Positions 49,901 through 58,035 of a stretch of DNA of 64,000 nt are shown here, one piece after another. Where the stretch lies: positions 1-64,000 of the forward strand of contig DXCL01000001.1 of the NCBI GenBank assembly GCA_019115995.1, read 5' to 3'. Positions within the stretch are counted from its first letter, which is position 1; every line of letters starts with the position of its first letter. The notes under the pieces were generated by a model. That model did no database searches. It saw only the letters and a program-made list of their open reading frames with translations, and was not told the DNA's origin. Origin of the DNA: Candidatus Borkfalkia avistercoris (GTDB taxonomy: Bacteria > Bacillota > Clostridia > Christensenellales > Borkfalkiaceae). Both the position numbers and the translations under genes were made by a program.

Positions 49901-51120
49901 GTGCAGGTCGCAAACGTTTCCGTCACGTTCGGGGCGAGCTGTGCGCTTTCGCCCGTTTCGAGATTGAACCAATAATAGGAATTGTCGGTAAGATAGAAGT
50001 ACAGCACGGGCTTTTCGTAAACGATGCGCGAGATGCCCACGCCCTGCGCCCCGCTCTCCCCCTTGACGAGACCCGCGTCGAGCTCGGTGCCGTCTGAAAG
50101 GGTGAGAATGAGATGCCCGTTTTCGTCTATCTTCGCGTCTTTGATGCCGTTGATCTCCTCTTCCGCAGGCTCGTCCGGCACCTCTATCTCCGTCATGCCG
50201 TCAATGACGAGCTTTGCCGAATACGTCGTGCTGTCTGCCTGATCGTTCGCCTCGCAGAACTGCATGCCCATGACCTGCGAATTGATGTAGAGGGTAAGTT
50301 TGAGCTCTTTGAGGGATTCGAGAGCGCCGACGTTTTCGAGGATCATGGTGATGCCGGTTACGTAGCGAACCTTCGTATAGTTTGAGCCACCTTCGGGATC
50401 GGGCGCGTTGACGAGATCGTCTTCCGCGCTCAGCGTGTAGGAGATCCCGTCGGTCACGAGCGTGCCGTCCGCATCATAATAGCCGATCGTACCGGCGGGC
50501 ACGCCCTTGTCGGCGGTAGGATTCGTCCCCGCGGCGTCGATAAAGGTATCGCAGGTGATGCCGTAGATGGTGACGGAGCTCTTCTGCACCGACATGCTGA
50601 GCGAATAGCGGTTGCCCGAAAGTTCGGTGATGGCGGCGCCCGTAAAAATGCCGTTTCCAAATTCGATCCCGCCCATGGCATTCACATATGCGCTGAGGGA
50701 GGCGTCGAGTTCATACACCGCCCCTACCGAAGAGGAATCGGTCGGCGCGGCGTAGAGCGTCATATCCTCTGTGACGGCGTATCCCGCAAAGCTCCACGTT
50801 TCGGTCGCGCCGCTCGGATACTTGTAGTACCATTGGGTGATGGCGTTGCCGTTCGCATCCACATAGGTCGGAAGGGTCGCCTTCGCGCCGGCCTCCACCT
50901 CCTGCGTGCCGTATACGGCTCCGCTTTCGGAGGCGAACGTAACGGTGAATTTTTCCTCCTGAGAGGGGGTCACTATATCCGTTCCCGTATCGGGATCGGG
51001 GGTCACGGGCGTTTCGCTGCCCGATTCACAGGCGGCAAGCGCCGTGCCCAGGCTGAGCGCCATCGCGAGCCCGAGCGCGCATACCGCGAGCCTTTTGCCC
51101 TTGGTTCTGACTTTTTTCAT
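46930..51120 (-). CDS. Giant BspA-like leucine-rich surface lipoprotein with haem-operon domain
   Basis: 1396 residues. Signal peptide with lipobox LAAC (Cys31), then a Thr/Pro/Asp linker, an InlB-type B repeat (about 57-125), a beta-rich domain (about 136-310) clearly related to the small lipoprotein of the same operon, a linker region with CETCGH, and from about 460 to the end many LRR_5 (BspA) repeats with L-x-x-V-x-I-P and IGxxAFxxC motifs. There is no sortase signal: it is lipid-anchored. It is the last gene of the haem operon, 16 bp after the ATPase gene. The shared domain probably binds haem or a haem protein, with the LRRs acting as adhesin or scaffold. Confidence 0.88.
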   Translation of the reverse strand: MKKVRTKGKRLAVCALGLAMALSLGTALAACESGSETPVTPDPDTGTDIVTPSQEEKFTVTFASESGAVYGTQEVEAGAKATLPTYVDANGNAITQWYYKYPSGATETWSFAGYAVTEDMTLYAAPTDSSSVGAVYELDASLSAYVNAMGGIEFGNGIFTGAAITELSGNRYSLSMSVQKSSVTIYGITCDTFIDAAGTNPTADKGVPAGTIGYYDADGTLVTDGISYTLSAEDDLVNAPDPEGGSNYTKVRYVTGITMILENVGALESLKELKLTLYINSQVMGMQFCEANDQADSTTYSAKLVIDGMTEIEVPDEPAEEEINGIKDAKIDENGHLILTLSDGTELDAGLVKGESGAQGVGISRIVYEKPVLYFYLTDNSYYWFNLETGESAQLAPNVTETFATCTEDGVRTTYADETKQEVIGVRTLARATGHTYADGVCETCGHEQIDDMTFTRNEDGLGYTLTEYASHAWDTVAVPDTYEGLPVTAIADGTLYMGLVLQSGVFKDHTEIESVTLGKNLQTVGIGAFSDCTALAGVDLSGVTSIGAYAFRNCALSGALSLNGAVSQIPDYAFAGNAALTAVTIPSGVTSIGASAFYNCAGIGELVIPEKTETIGASAFSGLAQIQSVTIPASVTSLGTSAFANCTSLASVQIAAEIGSIPNTLFQNCASLSRVNSEEEGTFDLASYTQIGNYAFSSTAVKKAVFDPSLTSVALGAFSSCAELVSADFSDNTAGSVTFGNQVFTNCVSLEEAVLPAHTASTGTYLFSGCTSLRSVDLGDDIQTLQGNLFADCASLESITVPDSVTEIGTNVFSGCTGLKSIVFGENSRLATLRGITGCTGLTSLTIPENVTAIAACTGNYNLIEIVNLSSVSLTAGGSDNGGIALYARNIVTSAPESGYVTSGDYTLYHDGNASGERWYVTAYNGDATEVELPASFTVGETQITSYEIYNRAFYNNDSITSVTIPAGVTAIGAYAFAGCDSLETVAFAEGSALTVIYARAFYNCGALSSVGLPESLTAIGSYAFGSCTALRTIEIPAGVESIESDAFSGCALAEVYNRAAADVQNIPSALNVYTEENGSLLVQSGDFTFLYIPEKEGTPAAAYLVAYTGTGASALTLPESFTAGDVQVTEYAVYDHVFEGMTFSMSVTIPASVAAIGDYAFADVNTLMITFADAGKCESIGAHAFDGCTVRMFNTGLTEASGFLKLEGFRTIGDYAFAGTTNLTSVVIPASVTSIGARVFENSAIAQITFAETRTEELTISNYAFAYMYKLTSVTVPDYVTVLVQAMFYGCTALTDVTLPATLVSIGNNAFNGCTALTAMILPASVETAASNAFSSCSQLTYIYVDGSEEELPASVLPSAVRSKAYYYSEEDPINDGNYWYYADGGAIAVWPMV

Positions 51121-51136
51121 TGAAAAACTCCTTTAT

Positions 51137-51916
51137 TTAATCAAAAATACAAATTTTTTTATCTTCTACCGCAACGAGTTTTGCGTCTACGTCGTAGGTC
51201 CTGCGGAGCATTTCTTCGGTGATCACCTCGTCTGCCGTTCCCGCGGCGAGGACTTTGCCCTCCTTCATCATGACCACGTTGTCGGCATAGCGGATCGTCT
51301 GGTTGATGTCGTGCAACACCATAAGAACGGTGGTTCCGTGATTTTTGTTGAAAGAACGGATCAGATCGAGTATCTCGTACTGATAATGCACGTCTAAATA
51401 AGTCGTGATCTCGTCGAGGAGCAACGCTTCGCGCGTCTGCGCGAGGGCGAGCGCGAGCCACACGCGCTGCAACTGCCCGCCGGACAGTTCCCTGACCTGA
51501 CGTTCGGCAAATTCCGCCGTATGCGTTTCCTCCATCGCCCGCTCCACCGCGGCGAGATCGTCGTTCGTCGTGTGCGAGAACATCAGACTGTGATACGCCG
51601 TCCTGCCCATGGAAACGAGCCGTTTTACCGTCATATCCTCGGGCACGGTGTTGTACTGATGCACCGCGGCGACGCGCCTGGCATATTCCTTTCGGCTGAT
51701 TTCGGAAAGGTTTTTCCCCTCAAAAAATATTTCTCCCGAACAGGGCTTGTAGATCTTGCTCAGCAGGGCGAATACCGTCGTTTTGCCGCAGCCGTTCGGC
51801 CCGATCAGCGCGGTGACTTTGCCCCGCGGCACTGACAGATCGACGCCCCCGAGCACCTGCACCGCCTTTTCATAGCCGAACGTGACCCCTTTGAGCTCGA
51901 ACAGATTATCAGGCAT
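51137..51916 (-). CDS. Haem/siderophore ABC transporter ATPase (FecE/FhuC type)
   Basis: 259 residues. Walker A GPNGCGKT (39-46), Q-loop VHQYNTV, signature LSGGQLQRV, Walker B ALLLDEITTYLD with the D-loop form of FecE/FhuC proteins, H-loop VLHDINQT. It powers import through the FecCD permease encoded just upstream (8-bp overlap). The associated IsdE-like binding protein points to haem as the substrate. Confidence 0.92.
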   Translation of the reverse strand: MPDNLFELKGVTFGYEKAVQVLGGVDLSVPRGKVTALIGPNGCGKTTVFALLSKIYKPCSGEIFFEGKNLSEISRKEYARRVAAVHQYNTVPEDMTVKRLVSMGRTAYHSLMFSHTTNDDLAAVERAMEETHTAEFAERQVRELSGGQLQRVWLALALAQTREALLLDEITTYLDVHYQYEILDLIRSFNKNHGTTVLMVLHDINQTIRYADNVVMMKEGKVLAAGTADEVITEEMLRRTYDVDAKLVAVEDKKICIFD

Positions 51917-52946
51917 ATTTTTTACTCCTTAAAAGAAGCACGATAAAGAGCGGGCCGCCGACGACAGACATGATGATGCTCACGCCGATCTCGTACGGGT
52001 AGGCGATCCATCGCCCCACCGTATCCGCCACGAGGAAGAACAGCGCGCCGAGCAGGGCGCTGTACGGTATGAGCTTTTTATGATCGTTCCCCACCAGCAG
52101 GCGCGCGATGTGCGGCACGATAAGCCCGAGAAAGCTGATGCTCCCCACGACCGCCGTGGCCGCGGAAGCCAAAAACACCGCCACAACGGAAACCTGCAAA
52201 CGGTTGCTCGTGACGTTCACGCCGATGCTGCATGCGAGCCTGTCTGACAGGGCGAGAAGGTTGCACCTGCGCGCCGCGAACACACACCCGACCGCACCGA
52301 CGGCGACATAGATCGCGAGCGTTCTGACGTCGTCCCAGTCCTTCAAAGAGATGTTAGACTCCACGATGCTCGCCGCTCCCGAATAATTGTTGCCCGTCAT
52401 CTGATTGAACGCCTCCGAGAGCCCCGTAAACAACGCGTTGACGGCGATACCCACCAGAATGAGGCGGACGGGGCTAAGCCCGCCCTTCCAGGAAAGCGCG
52501 TACACGATGACGAACGCCAAAATGCCGCCGGCAAAGGAAAAGAGTGGCGAAAGGTATCCGAGCGCGGGCGCAAAGGCGGTCACGAGCACCGCCACAAACG
52601 CCGACCCTGCGCTGATGCCGATGATGCCGGGATCGGCGAGCGGGCTGCGCATAACTGCCTGCGTGATAACGCCCGCGACCGCCATTGCCATGCCGCCGAG
52701 GATCGCCACAAAAATACGCGGAAAGCGCAGCTGCAAAATGATGTATACGTCTTCGTCGTATTCGACAAATATGCCGCGGAGCAGCTGCCCGAACGATACC
52801 TTGATGCCGCCGATATTCGCCGCGAGCACGGCAAAAACGACCAAAAGCGCCGCCGTAACGACAAACGCGATCACGGTTTTTATCGTGCCCGCCCGCTTTT
52901 TGCGGGCGGGCTCACGGCATTCCGTTTTCAACTTTGCCTTCTCCAT
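51909..52946 (-). CDS. FecCD-family ABC permease (haem import)
   Basis: 345 residues, about nine to ten TM helices. FecCD hallmarks: LRFPRIFVAILGGMAMAVAG, then SPLADPGIIGISAGSAF and GLIVPHIARLLVGNDHK (BtuC/FhuB-type coupling region). The chosen ATG at 52946 begins 1 nt after the binding-protein stop codon; a TTG 24 nt earlier is possible. One permease gene means a homodimer. It is co-transcribed with the binding protein and ATPase. Confidence 0.92.
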   Translation of the reverse strand: MEKAKLKTECREPARKKRAGTIKTVIAFVVTAALLVVFAVLAANIGGIKVSFGQLLRGIFVEYDEDVYIILQLRFPRIFVAILGGMAMAVAGVITQAVMRSPLADPGIIGISAGSAFVAVLVTAFAPALGYLSPLFSFAGGILAFVIVYALSWKGGLSPVRLILVGIAVNALFTGLSEAFNQMTGNNYSGAASIVESNISLKDWDDVRTLAIYVAVGAVGCVFAARRCNLLALSDRLACSIGVNVTSNRLQVSVVAVFLASAATAVVGSISFLGLIVPHIARLLVGNDHKKLIPYSALLGALFFLVADTVGRWIAYPYEIGVSIIMSVVGGPLFIVLLLRSKKYA

Positions 52947-52947
52947 A

Positions 52948-53847
52948 TCAGGCCGCCCCGTTTTCGGCAAACACGGTATCCGTCAAATAGTCGAACGATT
53001 CAAACCAACCGAGGTTGGCGCTCATGCCGAAGCCGTCGTCGGAAGAAAGATAATACACCTCTCCCTCCCGCACCGCGCGGAAGCTTTGCCAAATTTCGCC
53101 CGTCTGTATCTCCTCGCGCATATATTTGAAGGCGTTTTCCTCGTCGTAGTGCGCGAAAACGACGATCTTATCGGGGTCGGTCCGGATCATATGTTCGGTA
53201 TTGACCGCCGCAACGCCCGAACCGTCGGTGATATAATTTTCGTCGTACACGTTTTCCCCGCCCGCAAGCTCGATGAGATTGCCGACGTACGAATCCGCCG
53301 TGACGATGAGATAAAACCTGCCCGGATACGCCATGAGCACGAGCACCTTGGAGGGCGTTTCCGACTCCGCGCGGTTTTCCGCAACATACGTTTCGTATTC
53401 CGCGCGCAGTGCGGCCGCTTCCGCCTGTCTGCCGTATTTTTCTCCCAGAGCGTCAATATCGTCGTACATGCCCTCCACGCTTGAAAGGTCGAAATACATT
53501 GCATCGATCCCCGCGCTTTCAAACTGTGCGGAAAGCCCCGCTTCGAGCGTGCGCGGCACGATGACCACCTCCGGATTGACCTGGCTGAGTATTTCCATAT
53601 CGGGCGTCATGGCGCTGCCGATCGTCCTCACGTCTTTATACCGTTCGGGGAGGTCGATATCCTCCGCGGCGGAAGGGATCCCCACCACACCGTCAATGTT
53701 CAGCCTGTCGAGGATCTGGCAGACCGCCATGGAGGTGGTCGCTATGCCGAAGGGTTGGCTCCTTTGCCCCGCAAGCCCGCACCCGCCCAGCGCGGAGAGA
53801 GCCGCCGTTCCCGCCAAAATGACGGACAGTATCCTCGCGGATCTCAT
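52948..53847 (-). CDS. IsdE-like haem-binding lipoprotein (ABC substrate-binding protein)
   Basis: 299 residues. Signal peptide with lipobox LGGC (Cys23). The body aligns by eye with staphylococcal IsdE along its length: GIPSAAEDIDLPERYKDV, then GSAMTPDMEIL, VLVLMAYPGRFYLI, SYVGNLIELAGGENV and the C-terminal FGMSANLGWFESFDYL. IsdE binds haem through Met78 and His229; here Met80 (in GSAMTP) and His233 (in VFAHYD) sit at matching places, so haem is the likely ligand. AGGAGG precedes the ATG, which overlaps the small lipoprotein stop by 4 bp. Confidence 0.9.
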   Translation of the reverse strand: MRSARILSVILAGTAALSALGGCGLAGQRSQPFGIATTSMAVCQILDRLNIDGVVGIPSAAEDIDLPERYKDVRTIGSAMTPDMEILSQVNPEVVIVPRTLEAGLSAQFESAGIDAMYFDLSSVEGMYDDIDALGEKYGRQAEAAALRAEYETYVAENRAESETPSKVLVLMAYPGRFYLIVTADSYVGNLIELAGGENVYDENYITDGSGVAAVNTEHMIRTDPDKIVVFAHYDEENAFKYMREEIQTGEIWQSFRAVREGEVYYLSSDDGFGMSANLGWFESFDYLTDTVFAENGAA

Positions 53848-54422
53848 GCGGAGACCTCCTGTATATCCGACCAGTCGACGGTGAGCGTCGCCTTATACCC
53901 GTCGGAGGCAAACTGATACCCCATCACGTTGGAATTGATGTAGAAGGTCAAAGAATATGTATCCTTCTTTTCCTCTATGGGGAAGGTGATGGAATCTACG
54001 TAGTGCACCTCCGTGCCCGCCGGATTGGGCGCGGTATCCTCGCTGAGCGTATACGTGACCCCTTCCGTCACGAGCGCGCCCGCATCGTCATAATAGCCGA
54101 TCGTTCCGTTTGCGACCGCGCCCTCCTCGGAAACGGCGTCGGGCGCGGCGTCGATAAAAGTATAGCAGGTAATGGAATAGATGGTTACGCTGCTTTTTAT
54201 AAAGCGAAGCGTTACAGACATTTCCCCGCCGTCGCGCAGCGTATACTGCGCCTCCTGCAAAAGCGGTTTTCCGAACTCGATGCCGCCCATCGCTGCGATG
54301 TAACAGCTGAGCTCCGCCCCCACCGTATACGTTCCGGGCTTTTCCGCCCTGTCGCACCCGGTAAACGCCGCGGGCAGAAGCGCCGCGACCGCCGCCGCAG
54401 CGACTGCCAACAATTTTTTCAT
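53844..54422 (-). CDS. Small lipoprotein, putative haem-capture domain
   Basis: 192 residues. Lys-rich signal peptide with lipobox ending FTGC (Cys23). The mature part is one beta-rich domain with AMGGIEFG, then KSSVTIYSITCYTFIDA and GTIGYYDDAGALVT, all repeated in the giant LRR lipoprotein of the same operon. The length, strand pattern and operon with an IsdE-like importer suggest a NEAT/Shp-like haem-binding domain, though I see no diagnostic NEAT sequence signature. ATG at 54422 is chosen for AAAGGAG 7 nt upstream. It is the first gene of the operon, behind a structured leader. Confidence 0.8.
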   Translation of the reverse strand: MKKLLAVAAAAVAALLPAAFTGCDRAEKPGTYTVGAELSCYIAAMGGIEFGKPLLQEAQYTLRDGGEMSVTLRFIKSSVTIYSITCYTFIDAAPDAVSEEGAVANGTIGYYDDAGALVTEGVTYTLSEDTAPNPAGTEVHYVDSITFPIEEKKDTYSLTFYINSNVMGYQFASDGYKATLTVDWSDIQEVSA

Positions 54423-54435
54423 AAAACACTCCTTT

Positions 54436-54526
54436 GTTCGCATATGCGAACCATCAGACGGAAATGATCGCCGCTATACGGCGCGGCATGCCGATAGGCG
54501 CGCGCCGCGCGTTCGCATAAGCGAAC
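54436..54526 (-). promoter_or_regulatory. Structured leader of haem operon: paired palindromes
   Basis: GTTCGCATATGCGAAC (54436-54451, perfect) and GTTCGCATAAGCGAAC (54511-54526, near perfect) flank GC-rich hairpins (CGCCG/CGGCG near 54470; GCGCGGC/GCCGCGC at 54481-54510). They could be protein operators or pair with each other in RNA, closing a multi-stem leader directly before the RBS. It matches no riboswitch class I can recognise. Confidence 0.5.
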
Positions 54527-54591
54527 TACCTCCGAAAAAAGAAGAGCGGCGCACCGATGATTTTTTGCGCAACTCTCCCCTCAACGCCGTT

Positions 54592-54640
54592 ATTATACTA
54601 AACGCATCGGCGCGCTGTCAATAGGTAACCTTGGCTAACT
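54592..54640 (-). promoter_or_regulatory. Promoter of haem operon with possible iron-regulator box
   Basis: On the minus strand, TTGACA (54616-54621), an 18-bp spacer and TATAAT (54592-54597). Directly upstream lies the interrupted dyad GTTAGCC-AA-GGTTACC (54624-54639), reminiscent of DtxR/IdeR-type boxes; the arms match at 5 of 7 positions. The promoter call is firm, the box tentative. Confidence 0.65.
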
Positions 54641-54769
54641 TTTTATAAAACCAAAAATCCCGAGGCTTTTTCCTTCCGTACGTCCGAATCTTTTAAAAGC
54701 GCATATCCGCCCCGTCTTCTTGCGGATCGGATATATATCCGTTCGTTTGCGGTCGCGCTTTCTGCCGTA
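54641..54769. other. Intergenic region, no gene
   Basis: Between the haem operon promoter and the terminator of the sensor operon. It holds only a perfect 14-bp palindrome, CGGATATATATCCG (54728-54741), of unknown meaning. Confidence 0.5.
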
Positions 54770-54802
54770 AAAAATAAAGGGGCTTATTCTGCCCCTTTAT
54801 TT
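54770..54802 (-). terminator. Terminator of two-component operon
   Basis: AAATAAAGGGG and CCCCTTTATTT arms around an 8-nt loop; it overlaps the stop codon at 54797. T-runs on both strands. Confidence 0.8.
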
Positions 54803-55192
54803 TTCGTTCACGTTCAACAGCTCGTCGCTGAGCTTCAATATTTCTGGCGCATATTTCTTTTTCAGCCTTTTCAAAACTGTTTTATAGATCGGATAAGCCG
54901 CCGCCATGACCAGGGCGCCGACCGCCGCGACCGCAATGCCGCCCGCGAACATCGCCCACTCCAAAACCATCGTGAAGCCCAAACCGAACACGAGCAGGCC
55001 GCAGACGCCGAGTGTCAGTGCAAGCGCGGCGGGCGTACGTTTTACGCGCGCGTCGAGTTCTTTCAGGCGGTCGAGCGCAGATCGCGGTTCCTGCGGCGCG
55101 GAATACTGCCTGCGGATATCTTCGATCTCCCTGCGCTCGCTCGCGGTTGGGACGGAATAGGTATAAGTAAATTTTTGACGATTATCCTTCAT
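54797..55192 (-). CDS. Small two-TM membrane protein, unknown
   Basis: 131 residues: a polar, charged N-terminal half (RQKFTYTYSVPTASERREIEDI, then QYSAPQEP), two TM helices (about 56-78 and 80-102) and a short basic C-terminal tail. No family recognised. ATG at 55192 follows GGAGG and overlaps the upstream membrane protein gene by 11 bp. It is last in a four-gene operon with a two-component system, so its expression is probably tied to that system. Confidence 0.75.
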   Translation of the reverse strand: MKDNRQKFTYTYSVPTASERREIEDIRRQYSAPQEPRSALDRLKELDARVKRTPAALALTLGVCGLLVFGLGFTMVLEWAMFAGGIAVAAVGALVMAAAYPIYKTVLKRLKKKYAPEILKLSDELLNVNEK

Positions 55193-56132
55193 GGATTTCC
55201 TCCGTAACAGTATGATCCGCCGTCGGCGCAAGCCTGCTTCTCTTTAATAAAACACACGCGCGCACGATCATAAAAACGCCCATGCCGATGGTGGCGGCAC
55301 AGACCAGCGCCCCCACGGCAATGTTGAGCGCCATCATATTCTGTTCTCCCGAAGAATACAGTGCGACGAGCGTCGTCTGCAAGGCGAAAAGCGAAACGAG
55401 CGCGTCGGTCAGGCTCACGTTGCGCAGAGACTGCACGAGCGGATCCCTCCAGTTTTTCGCTTTAAAAAGATTGATCATCGCGAGCGTGAGCTTGTAAAAA
55501 GCATAGGCGGCGGACGAGATCGCGGCGATCTCTCCGTGCACGGCGGGCGATTGCGCCAGCACCATCTGCGCGACGGCAACCGCGAGCGCGGAATCGAGAA
55601 CGATCAGTAAGATGCCGCAGCCGCGGAATATTTTTAACTTATTTTCGTACAGCGCCGCTTCGCTGCCCTGCGCGCGTTTAGACGCCCTGTATCCCCCGAG
55701 CAACACCCAGCACCTTACGCCGCTCAAAAAAACGTAGTACCCCGCCAAAGCGCCGTACCACACAGAATGCGCCAGAATGCCGAGCACACCGTAAAAAATA
55801 GCGTAACCCGTGTTGACGGCGAAAGTAACGACCGCAAACACGATGGTGCGGAAGCCGTAATTTTCCACAAATTTACGGGTGACCTCCTTCTTTTTGGCGG
55901 CTTCGATCGCCTTTTTTTTGATAACGCGCGCATACCGTACGGCAAGATAGACGGAATATCCGAGCGAGACCGCCGCCAGAACGTACGCCGCATACGAAAA
56001 CGGGCCGCTGTACGATACGGCGACAAAAAAGACGGATACCGCCACCGACCCTGTCAACACGAGGCATAACACGATCAGAAATATGCCGTTGGGCCGCTTT
56101 AAAAATTCTGCGAATTTGTTTTTCTTTTCCAT
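55182..56132 (-). CDS. Multi-pass membrane protein, unknown
   Basis: 316 residues, about eight TM helices, with a basic cytoplasmic loop after helix 2 (RVIKKKAIEAAKKKEVTRK). No catalytic or transporter motif is recognised. It is in an operon 13 bp after the sensor kinase gene and before a small two-TM protein gene. It may be the sensed or controlled membrane component of this two-component system (inference from context only). Confidence 0.75.
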   Translation of the reverse strand: MEKKNKFAEFLKRPNGIFLIVLCLVLTGSVAVSVFFVAVSYSGPFSYAAYVLAAVSLGYSVYLAVRYARVIKKKAIEAAKKKEVTRKFVENYGFRTIVFAVVTFAVNTGYAIFYGVLGILAHSVWYGALAGYYVFLSGVRCWVLLGGYRASKRAQGSEAALYENKLKIFRGCGILLIVLDSALAVAVAQMVLAQSPAVHGEIAAISSAAYAFYKLTLAMINLFKAKNWRDPLVQSLRNVSLTDALVSLFALQTTLVALYSSGEQNMMALNIAVGALVCAATIGMGVFMIVRACVLLKRSRLAPTADHTVTEEIHEG

Positions 56133-56145
56133 ATCTCCCCGCTCT

Positions 56146-57207
56146 TCATATTCCCTTTTTTTTCAGCCTGACGGTAAACTGCGTGCCCCTGTCGGGCTCG
56201 CTCTCCACCGAGATCTCCCCGCCGATCACGTCTATCACCTTTTTTACCAGCGCGAGCCCGAGCCCGTTGCCCTCCTGAGAATGCGACGTATCTCCCTGGT
56301 AAAATTTATCGAAAATATGGGCTCCCGTTTCCGCCGTCATGCCGCAACCCGTGTCGCGCACGCGCACGACGGCATACTCGCCCTCTTCTTTGAGCCCTAC
56401 AAAGATCTTTCCCCCGCCCGGCGTAAATTTTACGGCGTTGGACAGGAGATTGTTCCAGATAATTTCCAAAAAGCTCGGATCCGCGAGAGCGGAAACATCG
56501 TTTATGTCGCATTCGAGTTCCAGCCCCTTCGCGTCGATCATCTCCTCGAATTGCAGCACGCTCACGCGCAGGACTTCTCCGAGTTCGACCCTGTGAAAGT
56601 CGGGCAAGATCTCCTGATGTTCCAGCTTGTTCAGTTTTAAAATGTTGGATATGAGCGCGGAGAGCCGCTTTGCGGAGGAAGAGATCGTTTCGGCATATTC
56701 TTTCCTCTCCTCGAAGGGGATATCCCGCGCGCCGAGTGCAGACGCGTAATTCTGAATGATCGCCAGCGGCGTTTTGATCTCATGCGAAACGTTCGCGATA
56801 AAATCGGTGCGCAGCACCTCCGTTTCGGAGAGCGCCGCCGCCATGCGGTTGATGTTTTCCATGATCTCGTCGTACGCGTTGTACTTCGCATAAATGTGAG
56901 AGGGTTCCAGGCGCACCGAAAAATCTCCTGAGGCGATGCGCTCGGTCGCGTTCAGTATCTTTTTGACCGGGCGCTCCACCATAAGCCTGCGCCGCAGGAT
57001 ATCCGCCCCCGTACAGAGCAGCGCCAAAAAGAAGATGCTCCCCAGCATGATCCATGAGATCGTGCCCTTCCCGAGCCCTTTATCGGAGATGAGCCCGTAC
57101 ACGACGAACGCCGCCGTGACCACCGCGGCGATGGCTATAAAATAAACGACGTACCCGAAAAACGAAAAACCCGCGCGGCGGCCGCGCCTCTTTGACCCTG
57201 TTTTCAT
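56146..57207 (-). CDS. Sensor histidine kinase (intramembrane-sensing type)
   Basis: 353 residues. Two TM helices (about 14-36 and 48-70) with only about 12 residues between them, so no external sensor domain; a HAMP-like segment follows. HisKA has FIANVSHEIKTPLAII (phospho-His in SHE), and HATPase_c shows NNLLSNAVKF (N box), RVRDTGCGM (G1), EGNGLGLALV (G2). Kinases of this build in Firmicutes usually sense envelope stress or a partner membrane protein. It overlaps the response regulator gene by 4 bp. Confidence 0.93.
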   Translation of the reverse strand: MKTGSKRRGRRAGFSFFGYVVYFIAIAAVVTAAFVVYGLISDKGLGKGTISWIMLGSIFFLALLCTGADILRRRLMVERPVKKILNATERIASGDFSVRLEPSHIYAKYNAYDEIMENINRMAAALSETEVLRTDFIANVSHEIKTPLAIIQNYASALGARDIPFEERKEYAETISSSAKRLSALISNILKLNKLEHQEILPDFHRVELGEVLRVSVLQFEEMIDAKGLELECDINDVSALADPSFLEIIWNNLLSNAVKFTPGGGKIFVGLKEEGEYAVVRVRDTGCGMTAETGAHIFDKFYQGDTSHSQEGNGLGLALVKKVIDVIGGEISVESEPDRGTQFTVRLKKKGI

Positions 57208-57881
57208 CGGAGCACCGCCTTGTAACCGAGCCCGTGCACGGTAACGATATCGAACCCGTCGCAGGGCGCCGTTTTTTCGCGCAGTTTCGCCATATACACG
57301 TCTACCGTGCGGGAGGTGGCGGAGGAATCGTAATCCCAGAAGGCTTCCATGAGCTGAGAACGGGTGAACGTTTTTTTCGGAAAGGAGAGCAGCTTAAAGA
57401 GAATGTCGAATTCGCGTACGGTCAGAGGCAGCTCCTCCCCGTTCACATAGGCGGTATGCTCTTCCGCGTCCATCACGAGATTGCCCGCCTCCAATTTTTT
57501 GCCCGCGGCGATGTTCGCGCGGCGCAAAAGCGCGCCGACGCGGAGCAGGAGCTCGTCCGGCTCGACAGGCTTCACCACATAATCGTCTATCCCGATGCGG
57601 TATCCCCTCTGTTTGGAAGGCATATCGTCGCGCGCGGTCATGAAGAGTATGGGAATGCGCCCGTCTCCCGCGCGCACCTCCTCGGCAAACGCGAAGCCGT
57701 CCATGCCGGGCATCATGATGTCGCTTATGATCAGATCGAACTTCATCTCCTCCATGCGGGAAAGCGCCTCCTTCGCGTTGAGGCAGCCGATCGCCTGATA
57801 GCCCCCGTTCAGCAACCCCAAACAGACGATGTGATTGAGTTTTTCGTCGTCTTCCACGACGAGTATACGCGCCAGAGCCAT
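57204..57881 (-). CDS. OmpR/PhoB-family response regulator
   Basis: 225 residues. Receiver domain with acidic pair VVEDDEKL, phospho-acceptor Asp in LIISDIMMPGMDG, Thr in FMTARDD and Lys in VVKPVEPDE. The C-terminal winged helix has LTVREFDILFKLLSFP and SRTVDVYMAKLREK, then VHGLGYKAV. ATG at 57881 follows AAGGAG. It is first of a four-gene operon (regulator, kinase, two membrane proteins). A TATAAT (57918-57923) lies 37 bp upstream, without a convincing -35. Confidence 0.94.
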   Translation of the reverse strand: MALARILVVEDDEKLNHIVCLGLLNGGYQAIGCLNAKEALSRMEEMKFDLIISDIMMPGMDGFAFAEEVRAGDGRIPILFMTARDDMPSKQRGYRIGIDDYVVKPVEPDELLLRVGALLRRANIAAGKKLEAGNLVMDAEEHTAYVNGEELPLTVREFDILFKLLSFPKKTFTRSQLMEAFWDYDSSATSRTVDVYMAKLREKTAPCDGFDIVTVHGLGYKAVLR

Positions 57882-58010
57882 AAAGATCACTCCTTCTATA
57901 ATGCAGCTTCGGGCATGATTATACCGCCCGCTTGTTAAAAAAATGTAAAAGCGCACCGCTCTTACAAAAAAATACGGAAAATTTATAAGAAACGTTATTC
58001 GCTGCGAACG

Positions 58011-58035
58011 AAAAAGAGCAGGGTATCAGCCCTGC
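58011..58035 (-). terminator. Terminator of gatCAB-aspS operon
   Basis: GCAGGG and CCCTGC arms with a 6-nt loop, then TCTTTTT on the minus strand. It overlaps the stop codon at 58026. Confidence 0.7.

Noticed and set aside
54436..54526. LexA (SOS) boxes
   Set aside because: The half-site order is GTTC...GAAC, the reverse of the Firmicute CGAAC-N4-GTTCG box.
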